Shown: positions 56,298-64,000 of the stretch, in pieces
Position numbering within the stretch: the stretch's first letter is position 1
Layout of the letters: every line of letters starts with the position of its first letter
The notes under the pieces: model-generated
What the model saw: only the letters and a program-made list of their open reading frames with translations
Told to the model about the DNA's origin: nothing
The model's database searches: none
NCBI RefSeq assembly: GCF_040207875.1
Contig: NZ_CP157942.1
Location: forward strand, 62,001-126,000
From: Wolbachia endosymbiont of Armadillidium arcangelii
Lineage (GTDB): Bacteria; Pseudomonadota; Alphaproteobacteria; Rickettsiales; Anaplasmataceae
Reading direction: 5' to 3'
DNA: 64,000 nucleotides
Made by a program: the position numbers and the translations under genes

Positions 56298-56762
56298 TCA
56301 ATTTAAATCTATTCTACTTCCTTTCAGTTTTATTCCACTTTTTGTCATTTCTATTCTCGATTCTCCAGCTTTCAGTGTTATTTTATCTACTACTTCAATC
56401 TCTAAATGATGTTTATCTTTATCGTATGACAACTTTGTTCCATCTTGAAATGTTAAGCTACTCACCTCTTTTTTATTCTCTGATGCAGGGTATTTTTCCT
56501 GGTATATCCCTCCTAACGCCACTCCTAACGATAATTCGCCAAGAGGAGAAAATATCATAACCTGTTCACCGATATCTGGTGGAGACCAATCTCTATCTTT
56601 TCCTGCTTTGCTCGTTATCCATGGTAAATAATCTGTTAAAAATTCTCCTATTTTAACTCTTACTTTTGCTTTTTCATAATCTATTTCTTTTACAACTCCT
56701 ATACGAACAATGTTGGCCATTTTCCTCTGTAGTTCCGAAATTGCAAAATTATTTTCTAACAT
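56298..56762 (-). CDS. baseplate assembly protein V (spike)
   Basis: 154 residues of the gpV family. An N-terminal OB-fold (NIVRIGVVKEIDYEKAKVRV, DYLPWITSKAGKDRDWSPPD, GEQVMIFSPLGELSLGVALG) is followed by a beta-helical C-terminus (DKHHLEIEVVDKITLKAGES). It forms the membrane-piercing spike tipped by the PAAR protein. Its start overlaps the end of the upstream gene by 14 nt. Confidence 0.92.
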   Translation of the reverse strand: MLENNFAISELQRKMANIVRIGVVKEIDYEKAKVRVKIGEFLTDYLPWITSKAGKDRDWSPPDIGEQVMIFSPLGELSLGVALGGIYQEKYPASENKKEVSSLTFQDGTKLSYDKDKHHLEIEVVDKITLKAGESRIEMTKSGIKLKGSRIDLN

Positions 56763-57231
56763 TTATTTCACCGATTTCTATTTTGTGTGGCATAAATTTT
56801 CCTTCTTTCAAAATAGATCGCCCTACGTGTATTGTATGCACCCATTCAACCATCCACACGAGATATGCATCTAATTCTGGCCTAAAATCATCTCCTCCTC
56901 CTGATATAAATTCTCCTGGTGAAACATTTTTCACGTTCCAAGTATTTTTATTTACTACTCTTGCTACTTCTGCTGCTAATGTTCTGACAATAATAGGTGC
57001 ATTTTCTATAGTACTATCAACTACTATTCTTGCTTCAAATCTTACCCTCAGAGCTAGTTCACCTGTTCCTGGATCACTTCCTTTTTCAAGACTACTAAGT
57101 TCTACTAATACCGCTGGTGCTAACGGTTCTTTTCTTATCGTCGGATATACTTCGCATGTTTGTATAGTTAGGATTTCTTTCTTCAGTGTAGTACAAATTG
57201 CTTGATGTAAATCTGTCCAGAACTTTGTCAT
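56749..57231 (-). CDS. phage tail completion / DUF1834-like protein
   Basis: 160 residues. The N-terminal helix (KFWTDLHQAICTTLKKEILT) and the beta-rich middle (APAVLVELSSLEKGSDPGTG) with ELALRVRFEARIVVDST resemble Gp37/DUF1834-type tail proteins, but the match is weak. Position between gpZ and gpV supports a tail or neck role. It overlaps both neighbours. Confidence 0.65.
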   Translation of the reverse strand: MTKFWTDLHQAICTTLKKEILTIQTCEVYPTIRKEPLAPAVLVELSSLEKGSDPGTGELALRVRFEARIVVDSTIENAPIIVRTLAAEVARVVNKNTWNVKNVSPGEFISGGGDDFRPELDAYLVWMVEWVHTIHVGRSILKEGKFMPHKIEIGEINVRK

Positions 57232-57725
57232 ACCTTTAAAATATAGTTTAGCTCATGCTTAAAGTATTTCTCAAACACTCTCTCACTCTCATAATTAACA
57301 AGGTCTTTTATTATTCTTGAGCCTTCAGGTTCCAGTGGTAGCTTTACTTCTTGTATTGGCAATGCTGCCCTTCCTTCACGTTTAAACATACCGCTATTTC
57401 CTTTTGGTATAACTGCTGCAAATCCTCCTATAAACTCATGCTTTCCTACTTTCGATCCTCTTCTTGTTTTTTGTATTTTTCCAATTGCCGATGCTCTAAT
57501 GTCATAGAGACTTGCTCTAATTAACACTTCTAATCTGCTTGTTTTTGCTTTAAAAATTCTTAATCTCTTTCTTATCAAACTTTTCTTTTCCTCACTAATT
57601 TCCTTAGCTGCTTGTGATTTTAGCCATAGTGCTGTTCTGTTTAACGCTCTCACTATTGCTAATTCTATTTTTTTTCTTTTAGCGTTTACACTTTCTATAC
57701 TATTAACTTCTATATGCACAGACAT
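57228..57725 (-). CDS. minor tail protein Z-like
   Basis: 165 residues from the ATG at 57725, which directly follows the stop of the upstream gene (TAAAATG). A longer start at 57809 would overlap that gene and is not preferred. N-terminal helices (KKIELAIVRALNRTALWLKS), the RKRLRIFKAKTSRLEVLIRA stretch and the C-terminal YESERVFEKYFKHELNYIL match the GpZ family, which acts at the tail-head interface in lambda. Ends in a 4-nt overlap with the next gene. Confidence 0.82.
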   Translation of the reverse strand: MSVHIEVNSIESVNAKRKKIELAIVRALNRTALWLKSQAAKEISEEKKSLIRKRLRIFKAKTSRLEVLIRASLYDIRASAIGKIQKTRRGSKVGKHEFIGGFAAVIPKGNSGMFKREGRAALPIQEVKLPLEPEGSRIIKDLVNYESERVFEKYFKHELNYILKV

Positions 57726-57726
57726 T

Positions 57727-58032
57727 TTACACCCCATACGCTTCGATTCGCCAGACCATTCCAGATTTATCTCTAAGTGGTGGTGTGTGTATTTTGTATT
57801 TGCAATCACCTATAACAAAAATATCTCCTACAATTGGCCTCAGTATATCAAAAATGCTTACCTCAAGAAAAAGCATCTCTCCCACAAATTGTCCTTCACC
57901 AATCTCGTATAATTTATCTGGCTGTTGCTTTAATACCTGTACCATATATGACTTATCCTTTGATTTATATAAAGCCACTTCTCCTAAATGGGCAAAACAA
58001 TCTTTAAATAATCTCTTAATATTCTCTTGCAC
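57727..58032 (-). CDS. head-tail joining protein FII-like
   Basis: 101 residues with the beta-rich layout of lambda gpFII-like joiners (VALYKSKDKSYMVQVLKQQP, VSIFDILRPIVGDIFVIGDC, DKSGMVWRIEAYG). Its place between the capsid gene and gpZ supports this. Stop and next start are 1 nt apart. Confidence 0.75.
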   Translation of the reverse strand: MQENIKRLFKDCFAHLGEVALYKSKDKSYMVQVLKQQPDKLYEIGEGQFVGEMLFLEVSIFDILRPIVGDIFVIGDCKYKIHTPPLRDKSGMVWRIEAYGV

Positions 58033-58115
58033 GTTTCTCCGCTATATACTAACATTTATATGCTAAGAAGAGGTAAAGCATTCTTCTGCCTCACACCACT
58101 TTATATTTGCTCTAC

Positions 58116-59112
58116 CTATGTTGCAACGATCTTGACTAGTATTGCTGGACGGTGGCACATTGGCAGAGGGTTTGACTGCGTATGCAAATCAGTCCCTCTA
58201 TCAAATCTTCTTGGCTCTTGTTTTGCATATAGTGGCTGTCCTAGTGTATTTACTGTTTCATTAAAATCTGCTGGTGCAAAATATGTTGTAAATGTGCTCG
58301 CTGTTCCTACTGGAAAACAGTGTCCTGTATCTCTTTCTATAAACCTTCTTACGGTTCCTTCAGGATCTGTTGCTTGCCCTCTATATTCCTCAAACGTGAT
58401 TCCACAAAATGTAAACCCTGACCTCATATCATTTCGAAGTGCTGCTCCTTCTTGCCATCTTTCATATGCTTCTTTTACTTTTGCATGAGAAGTTAGTGCA
58501 TCAAAAAACTCAGGGCTTACCAAGGCATGAATTCCGGTCATATATTCGCCACTTAAGTTGTCTTCAATATGTCGCAATACCTCCATACACTTACGCTTTA
58601 CATCTGTTGTTGCTGTTCCAGGGGCAAAATTTACTACTTTTGGTGTAATTTCAAATTCGTTGTACAGATTTAATAATTCTGACCCATCAGCATCTAAAAT
58701 TATTCCCTTCAGCGCTCCCATTCGCAAATGCTCTAATGTTATTGCATGCTTGTTTCTCATTAGCTGCAAATGATCAGTTATTACATCTGCCAGCGCTTTA
58801 AGTTCACTCTCTGATCCAAATGCCCTTATTCCTTGTACTTCCCCTGGCAGCACTACATCATCATGCGGAATGTGCGGAATCGTAAATGTTCTTACCTTTC
58901 TTTTGCCGCGTTTTCCTACTGTTGCTGGTGCCCCTGGTACTTGCGTTGGTAATAAACTTAATACTCCGTTGTGTTCTTCTATGGTAATATGTCTAAATCT
59001 TACTTGGAAACAAATTTAAATTTTCAACTCGTCCATAATTTATCGGCAATATATTCATCGCATTTGTTAGTGCCGTCATGCTAAATGCTGCGTTTGTAAA
59101 TGGATTTTGCAT
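58116..59112 (-). pseudogene. major capsid protein (lambda gpE-like), N-terminal frameshift
   Basis: The true start is the ATG at 59112 (MQNPFTNAAFSMTALTNAMN), with GGAGAGA upstream. The frame breaks at about residue 37 (NLNLFPSKI, then stop) near 59005, and resumes as RFRHITIEEHNGVLSLLPTQ in another frame, then runs cleanly through VLPGEVQGIRAFGSESELKA to 58116. The 997-nt span is one base over a multiple of three, consistent with one indel. The family hallmark is the gpE region with NYGRVENL and the C-terminal capsid core. Without correction no full-length capsid can be made. Confidence 0.87.
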
Positions 59113-59145
59113 TTCTTTCTCTCCTTTTTTTCTTATTAATTTTAG

Positions 59146-59505
59146 TTAAACTCCTTTGCGGATGATGATCCCTCGTGCTTCAAGTTGCTTTACTGCTGCA
59201 TTTTTCTGCTCTTCATTAATATTTGCTGGCCACACAACCGCATGATCTGCTAGTATTGCACCACGAGTAATAATTACTGCTTTGGTATTTTCTGTCGCAT
59301 TTACATCACTTGTTATTACACCTATTGCTCCATCTGTTGAAGTTGGATCTATTATCTTAATCATGTTATCTTTATCGAGAGCCACTACTGTACCAAGTTT
59401 AAGATTTTGTCCCTTTGCTACTGTTATCTGATCTCTTGAATATAGACTTGACACCTCATACTTTAATAGGTCACCCAGATTATTTTGTTCGCTTATACAA
59501 CTCAT
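59146..59505 (-). CDS. head decoration protein D
   Basis: 119 residues of the lambda gpD family. The pattern ITVAKGQNLKLGTVVALDKD, AIGVITSDVNAT and KAVIITRGAILADHAVVWPA matches. It stabilises the expanded capsid. Located between capsid and protease, as in lambdoid heads. Frame intact. Confidence 0.9.
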   Translation of the reverse strand: MSCISEQNNLGDLLKYEVSSLYSRDQITVAKGQNLKLGTVVALDKDNMIKIIDPTSTDGAIGVITSDVNATENTKAVIITRGAILADHAVVWPANINEEQKNAAVKQLEARGIIIRKGV

Positions 59506-59572
59506 AAATTTCTCTCCTTAACTGCTTACCGCCGCTTTTATCAATGCTATATACGGCGGTTATAAAAATACT

Positions 59573-60585
59573 TTAACTCCTACGACTTCTTGCTACCTGT
59601 ATCATTAAATCTTCTCCTGAATTCTGTGGTATTGCACTCAGTATCTCTGTCTTTTTCGTTCTCTCTGCAAGTAATTCCATTAAAACTTCCCTGGCTTGCT
59701 CAATACTTACGCCTTGCTCTATAAATTCTCCTATTTTCTCTGGCATCTTTGATACATTACATAATCTTATTATCTCTAAAATTTCTCTACGACAGTTCTC
59801 CTCAATAGTTGTCATACTAACACTCCTACTTTTATGATTGTTGATAAATTCAAAAAATGTTGTAACTCCATCTGCAAGACCTATTTCTACTGCTTTCTCG
59901 CCAAAATGTAGCCCTGCTTCCGTTGATTTGATTGCTTCTATAGAAAGGTTTCGATTGCGTGCTATTAGCTCAACCAGCATTCCATACAAACGATTCACTT
60001 CGCTTTTCAGGTTTTCTAAACTTTCAGACGTTATTGGCTCATGCGGATTTAAATCATTTTTTCTACTTCCTGCAAATACTGTGGTATATTTTATTCCTTG
60101 CTTTTCATCAAACCCACTTTGATCTATATGACTTGCTATTACTCCTATACTTCCTACTCCTGAAGTTCTACTCACAAATACCTTTTCAGCGCTAGAGGCT
60201 ATAGCGTACGCAGCAGAATATGCATCATCATTTGCTATTGCAATAATTCTCTTTTTTGCTCTTGATTCATAAATAAAATCAGCTAGGTCAAAGACACCGT
60301 TTACTTCCCCTCCTGGACTGTCTATGTCAAGTAGAATCGTCTCTATGCTTTTATCTTCTAAAGCACTCTCTATCTCTTCATGAATATTTTCATACGAAGT
60401 CATGTCTAAAATATGATCAAAAGCTTCTGTTTTTTTGTCAAAACTCCATAAATACGTATTATTGCTATTCCTTTTGGGTTTATATGAAAATGCTTTAAAT
60501 TCTTAAAGATAGGTTGTTTGCTGTTATATAATGATAGTAGTTCAAAGCTTCTTCTCTCTACCATTATTGGTTTATTTATCCACAT
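59573..60585 (-). pseudogene. S49-family head maturation protease (gpC-like), frameshift in an A7 run
   Basis: The N-terminal frame (ATG 60585 after GGAGG, MWINKPIMVERRSFELLSLY ... IIRIYGVLTKK) breaks at a run of seven A's (60430-60436). Adding one A gives TEAFDHILDMTSYENIHEEI, continuous with the downstream frame. That part has DIDSPGGEVNG, the catalytic Ser-type GGxxxG region, and DAYSAAYAIASSAEKVFVSR with the nucleophile Ser in SAAY. The active-site half is intact, but the start is out of frame. Slippage could restore it. Confidence 0.85.
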
Positions 60586-60608
60586 CACCTTCCTCCCCTT
60601 ATTGTATT

Positions 60609-62006
60609 TTATGGCACATTAACGTCACAATCGAAACAAAGTCCAAAAGAATTAGCACGCTTTTGATCTTCTGCTATTTCTTGGTCAATTTCTTCTACAT
60701 CGTAACCCATTTCTGATACTACTTCTGAGCGGCTCTTGAAGCCATTTCTTACTGCCATTTGCTGTGCTTGTTGATCTTTTAAAGGATCCACCCAATCAAA
60801 TCCCTGTGGTATCCATTTTACTTCTTCTTTCGCTGCTTTTACTACTTTTTCATCTATACAGAGTTCTCCAGAAAGTACTGCTAACTCTAGCCATCTATTC
60901 CAAATAGGTCTACAAAACTGGAACACTATCACGTTATGCTGTAACATTGCACACCTTCTGCGAAACTCTATCAGCCCTGCTCGAATGGATGAATAATTAA
61001 CGCCGGTTAAATCTCCTGTTAGTTGCTCATATGTTATTCCTTTACCTATTGCTATTGCCCTCAGTTGCTGTCTCATATAACTTCCTCCAACATCAGATGG
61101 CTCTGAAAATTTTATGTCCTCTCCTGGGTCTAAAAGTTGCATTATTCCAGGCTCTAAACCAGATAGTGCTACTCCTTGCTCATTACTTTCACCTTCTCCT
61201 AAAATATTTGCCTCAGGATCGAGTCTTGTAATAAACCCTGCAAACATTGCTGCAGTTTTCTTTCTCACCAGCTCTGCATCATCATATTGATCAAGTTCAT
61301 AGAGCTTTAGCAGTATACTCGAAAGCCATGGCTCTCCTCGAATCTGACCAGGTCTTAGTGGTTTATAGATATGTAAAACATCGTTTGCTGGTACTCTCAC
61401 TGATTCTCCAAATGAGCCTTCGCCTGGATGTTCTCTAAATAAGTAATATGCCTTTCTTTGCCCAAGTTTGTTAAACTCAATCCCGTTTCTTATTACATTA
61501 CCATTGGCTAGTGTTTGATTGCTCTTATTGTCCAAATGCTCTGATTCCAATACTTGAAGTTGCAATGGTACAGAAAATCCATCTTCGAGTTTACGATGTC
61601 GGAGGCGTACAAAACACTCCCCACCTTCTATCATGCTCCTACATACCAGAGCTTGTAATCCATAAAAATCACTTACTCCGTTACTATCTGCTTCATCTGT
61701 CCATCTTAGCCATAATTCTTGCACCTTCTTTCGAAATTCTCCATCTCTTGCTTTTGATTGTGGTTTTATTCCTGTTCCAATAGAGTTACTTACTATCGTA
61801 TCAATTATATTTGCTGCATATGGATTTTTTCTCACCATGTCACGTGATCGACTACGTAAAGTTTCAAGGTTTTGAGACAGCAAATTGTTTATACTTCCTA
61901 ACTCTGGTTGAAAGTGAAAAAATCTTCTTCCTGAGCCTGCTCCATCCCAAGCAGAACTTTTGATTTTTGGCTTACTAAATAGTTGTTTGAACGATTTTAA
62001 TAACAT
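60609..62006 (-). CDS. phage portal protein (lambda gpB family)
   Basis: 465 residues from the ATG at 62006, preceded by AGAGG; the upstream TTG (62042) is not preferred. Lambda-type portal hallmarks: RSRDMVRKNPYAANIIDTIV near the N-terminus, WTDEADSNGVSDFYGLQALV, HIYKPLRPGQIRGEPWLSSI, and the C-terminal WIPQGFDWVDPLKD. It forms the dodecameric portal for DNA entry. Frame intact, unlike its neighbours. Confidence 0.93.
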   Translation of the reverse strand: MLLKSFKQLFSKPKIKSSAWDGAGSGRRFFHFQPELGSINNLLSQNLETLRSRSRDMVRKNPYAANIIDTIVSNSIGTGIKPQSKARDGEFRKKVQELWLRWTDEADSNGVSDFYGLQALVCRSMIEGGECFVRLRHRKLEDGFSVPLQLQVLESEHLDNKSNQTLANGNVIRNGIEFNKLGQRKAYYLFREHPGEGSFGESVRVPANDVLHIYKPLRPGQIRGEPWLSSILLKLYELDQYDDAELVRKKTAAMFAGFITRLDPEANILGEGESNEQGVALSGLEPGIMQLLDPGEDIKFSEPSDVGGSYMRQQLRAIAIGKGITYEQLTGDLTGVNYSSIRAGLIEFRRRCAMLQHNVIVFQFCRPIWNRWLELAVLSGELCIDEKVVKAAKEEVKWIPQGFDWVDPLKDQQAQQMAVRNGFKSRSEVVSEMGYDVEEIDQEIAEDQKRANSFGLCFDCDVNVP

Positions 62007-62134
62007 TTTGCCTCTTTGATTATACAGCAGTTTGTTGCGCAATTTGACATTAAAAAATTACAGCAAGCTGCTGGAGAGTCTGGCTGTTAACACTTTATAA
62101 ATTACGCATGAGGCTCTTGCACAAATACCAACGC

Positions 62135-62332
62135 TTATTCTGGGCTGCGTTCATAAATGTCCTTCCGATGTCCCATTGCAGTAATAGTTACTGTGTGTTT
62201 TGAGTAGTTTATCCTATAAATTACACGATAATCACTTACTCGTATCCTAAAATACCCTTTGAATTCATGCGATAATGCTTTACCTATTGCTTTAGGGTTG
62301 GTTGCAAGACGACTATCTACAGCTCTTCTCAC
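62135..62332 (-). CDS. RelE/ParE-type toxin, N-terminal start uncertain
   Basis: 65 residues from a GTG: RLATNPKAIGKALSHEFKGY, FRIRVSDYRVIYRINYSKHT and AMGHRKDIYER are clear RelE/ParE features. The frame extends upstream (YDIIYSKRVLEEDFLALPPT), matching the family's N-terminus, up to the TAA of the antitoxin, without an ATG or GTG. The full toxin therefore lacks a normal start, or uses an unusual one coupled to the antitoxin stop. It may be inactive. Confidence 0.78.
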   Translation of the reverse strand: MRRAVDSRLATNPKAIGKALSHEFKGYFRIRVSDYRVIYRINYSKHTVTITAMGHRKDIYERSPE

Positions 62333-62425
62333 TCTAGATCTTATCGTTGGTGGTAATGCAAGAAAGTCCTCCTCAAGAACTCTTTTTGAATAGATAATAT
62401 CGTATCCCAGCTTGTATCTCCACCT

Positions 62426-62713
62426 TTAGACTGTTTTTGCAGATAATATTCTATTCCAATCTACATCCTCACTTCTAATTTCTTCATCACCTCTAGCATC
62501 ACGCTCAAGAGAAAGCTTAGCCAACTTTATATCTACTTCATCTATTTCATCATCTTCTTCAGATAATTTACTTGCTTCAATTTCTTCTTCCACTAGGTCC
62601 TTTACAACTTCTTCTATAGTTCTATTTTGAACTTTTGCCATTTCTATAAGGTAGTGAGCAAATTCCCCCTCAAAATTTACATTAACATTAAGCCTTTCTT
62701 GACTTTGATCCAT
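62426..62713 (-). CDS. RelB-type antitoxin
   Basis: 95 residues, acidic, with an N-terminal strand (RLNVNVNFEGEFAHYLIEMA) and a helical middle (VEEEIEASKLSEEDDEIDEV), ending NRILSAKTV. It lies directly upstream of the toxin in the same frame. The pair sits inside the head gene cluster, between gpW and the portal. Such RelBE pairs are known in WO prophages. Confidence 0.8.
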   Translation of the reverse strand: MDQSQERLNVNVNFEGEFAHYLIEMAKVQNRTIEEVVKDLVEEEIEASKLSEEDDEIDEVDIKLAKLSLERDARGDEEIRSEDVDWNRILSAKTV

Positions 62714-62752
62714 ATTTTAACTAGAAAATACCAATTTTAAACTATAACATTT

Positions 62753-62986
62753 TTACACAATTTTGTCAATCCCCTTACTTGTCGCAATCACAATTCTTCT
62801 CTTCGGTCTCACACCTGCAACTTTCAGTTCAGCTTTAATTCGTTGTCTTAAGCTTAGTAGATCCTTTATCTGAACTTCAGCATATCTCACCACATGGTCA
62901 CCATATGCAATTGATACTACTCGCTCTCCGCTTTGCAGTTTTTGAATTGCTTTCTCAACTTGAGTTAAATACTCTTCACTGTACAT
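62753..62986 (-). CDS. head-tail joining protein W
   Basis: 77 residues from the ATG at 62986 (MYSEEYLTQVEKAIQKLQSG), which overlaps the terminase stop; the longer start at 62998 is inside that gene. The gpW family pattern is visible: an N-terminal helix, then GERVVSIAYGDHVVRYAEVQ and DLLSLRQRIKAEL. gpW plugs the portal before tail joining. Intact. Confidence 0.87.
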   Translation of the reverse strand: MYSEEYLTQVEKAIQKLQSGERVVSIAYGDHVVRYAEVQIKDLLSLRQRIKAELKVAGVRPKRRIVIATSKGIDKIV

Positions 62987-64000
62987 TTTGATTACCAAGC
63001 CATTTACTCTGTCTTAATTTTTTGGGCTTTTTGCTTTCCATTTTTCCACTCAAACTATTCCATTTACTCTCTGGCCAACGATCAATTCCAAGTGCAATAG
63101 ATGCTGCTCTCGCATAAATTCGGCAATCCAGTACTTCATTTCTTTCTCTTACCTTTTGCCACTCTTGTTTAGTGTATCCTTTTACTACCTTGCTGACTAA
63201 TTGCTCTGCTGTTAGCTGTTTAAAATATTCAGGTGCATACTCCGGAAAGTGACAATATCCTGCTGGAGCTTCTTCACCTTCTTTTAAAACATTAAGTAAT
63301 TGAAAAAGCTCTGACTTTAATATCGATACTCCTACTGGCCAGAGCTTTATTCCTCTTTTCAGCTTTTGCCCTCCAACTTACTCTACTTGGGCTGCTAAGT
63401 GGCACTAGGGCTTTATTTACACCTTTCACTGCCATTACTCTTCCAGAGCCTTGATGACCTCTTACCCAATTGTAAACTTCCTGTGTTGCATACCCTGCAT
63501 CTACTGCCATCATGCTTATCATGTATTCAAGCCCATTTTTACCGATAAAATGATGATTTAAGAGCTCAGAGAGTTTTCCCCATACTTCTCCACCTCCTGT
63601 ATCTCCTTCAAATACTCGGTAGTCTATTGACCAACTTTCACGACTTTTTCCCCATGCTACAACTTCCACCTCTAGACGATCTTTTTGGACACCTACTCCT
63701 GCTGTGAGGATTACTTCGCCTTTTGGTACTGTGCCAATCTGAAAAAATTCTCTCCTGTTAAATAATTGCTTCCAGTCTGGTACTTCTCCTTTATCTACCC
63801 AGGTTTCTCCAAGTGTGGTATTTATCCAAACTTTTAGTAATTGTTCACTTTCTTTTGCATGCATTCTACTGCTTGAGTCCAACTATACCAGCCAACTGGA
63901 CTTGAAAGATGAAATCCTTTTTTCTCACCTTTTACTCTATTAGTAGGCCTCCATTCTCCACGCTCAAGCATCTCTGTTTTTTGATGATTTTCTATCTTTT
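62976..64000 (-). pseudogene. terminase large subunit (gpA-type), partial, two frameshifts
   Basis: The gene enters at the right edge (MLERGEWRPTNRVKGEKKGF, HLSSPVGWYSWTQAVE: gpA-type signature). A frame break near 63860 shifts to SEQLLKVWINTTLGETWVDK, which continues through VILTAGVGVQKDRLEVEVVA and VDAGYATQEVYNWVRGHQGS. A second break near 63370 shifts to KRGIKLWPVGVSILKSEL and ends TKQEWQKVRERNEVLDCRIY ... RQSKWLGNQNVQ at 62976. Two frameshifts mean packaging ATPase/nuclease activity is lost. The N-terminal ATPase part lies beyond the window. Confidence 0.88.

Noticed and set aside
57727..57809. Longer start for the gpZ-like gene at 57809
   Set aside because: It would overlap the upstream gene by 83 nt; the ATG at 57725 follows its stop directly and begins the family-like sequence.

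Overview
The window looks like the chromosome of a Wolbachia strain (Rickettsiales, Anaplasmataceae) containing parts of a WO-type prophage. The evidence is AT-rich sequence, many insertion sequences, ankyrin and leucine-rich-repeat proteins, short palindromic repeats (one inside a gpmI gene), and a P2/lambda-like tail and head module next to a large serine recombinase with DUF2924 and ankyrin genes, as in phage WO. Host and supergroup cannot be read from the window.

Layout. 1-66 is a scrap of a probable bioB gene cut by an insertion-sequence nest. 67-5615 is that nest: two IS4-family arms in inverted orientation around an IS481-like element, with IS630- and IS5-family elements inserted in the right arm. 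5616-7984 is a phage tail module (3' part of the tape measure gene, then gpU, gpX, gpD). 8022-9880 holds an ankyrin protein, a small membrane coiled-coil protein and a patatin-like phospholipase. 10005-16194 is a WO-type accessory block: three proteins each with two HTH domains, a two-ORF conserved protein, a RadC-like protein and an Rpn-family nuclease. 16166-18234 is a large ankyrin gene whose 5' end is cut by an intact IS4 copy (18235-19809).

20243-41015 is mostly chromosomal: tRNA-Asn, an LRR protein, gpmI, a second RadC-like gene, mrp, an ankyrin-like long-repeat gene split by an IS5 element, typA, argS and surE. Between them lie IS256, IS110, IS4/IS50 and IS5 wreckage. 41128-46209 is an OTU-type cysteine protease gene split by a second, almost identical copy of the IS4/IS481/IS4 nest (41933-45633). 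46824-50121 encodes an LRR protein with a membrane hairpin and a large ankyrin protein whose C-terminal module also occurs in the first accessory block.

50495-64000 is a second prophage segment on the minus strand. Read from the right edge, the gene order is terminase, gpW, RelB/RelE-like pair, portal, S49 protease, decoration protein D, major capsid, gpFII-like, gpZ-like, a tail completion protein, baseplate V, PAAR spike, baseplate W, J and tail protein I, then two ankyrin proteins, DUF2924 and the recombinase. Terminase, protease and capsid carry frameshifts, so this prophage is probably defective. The tail genes at 5.6-8.0 kb could be the missing other end of the same phage, separated by rearrangement. 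IS4 copies lie at several junctions whose two flanks do not belong together, which fits IS-mediated rearrangement.
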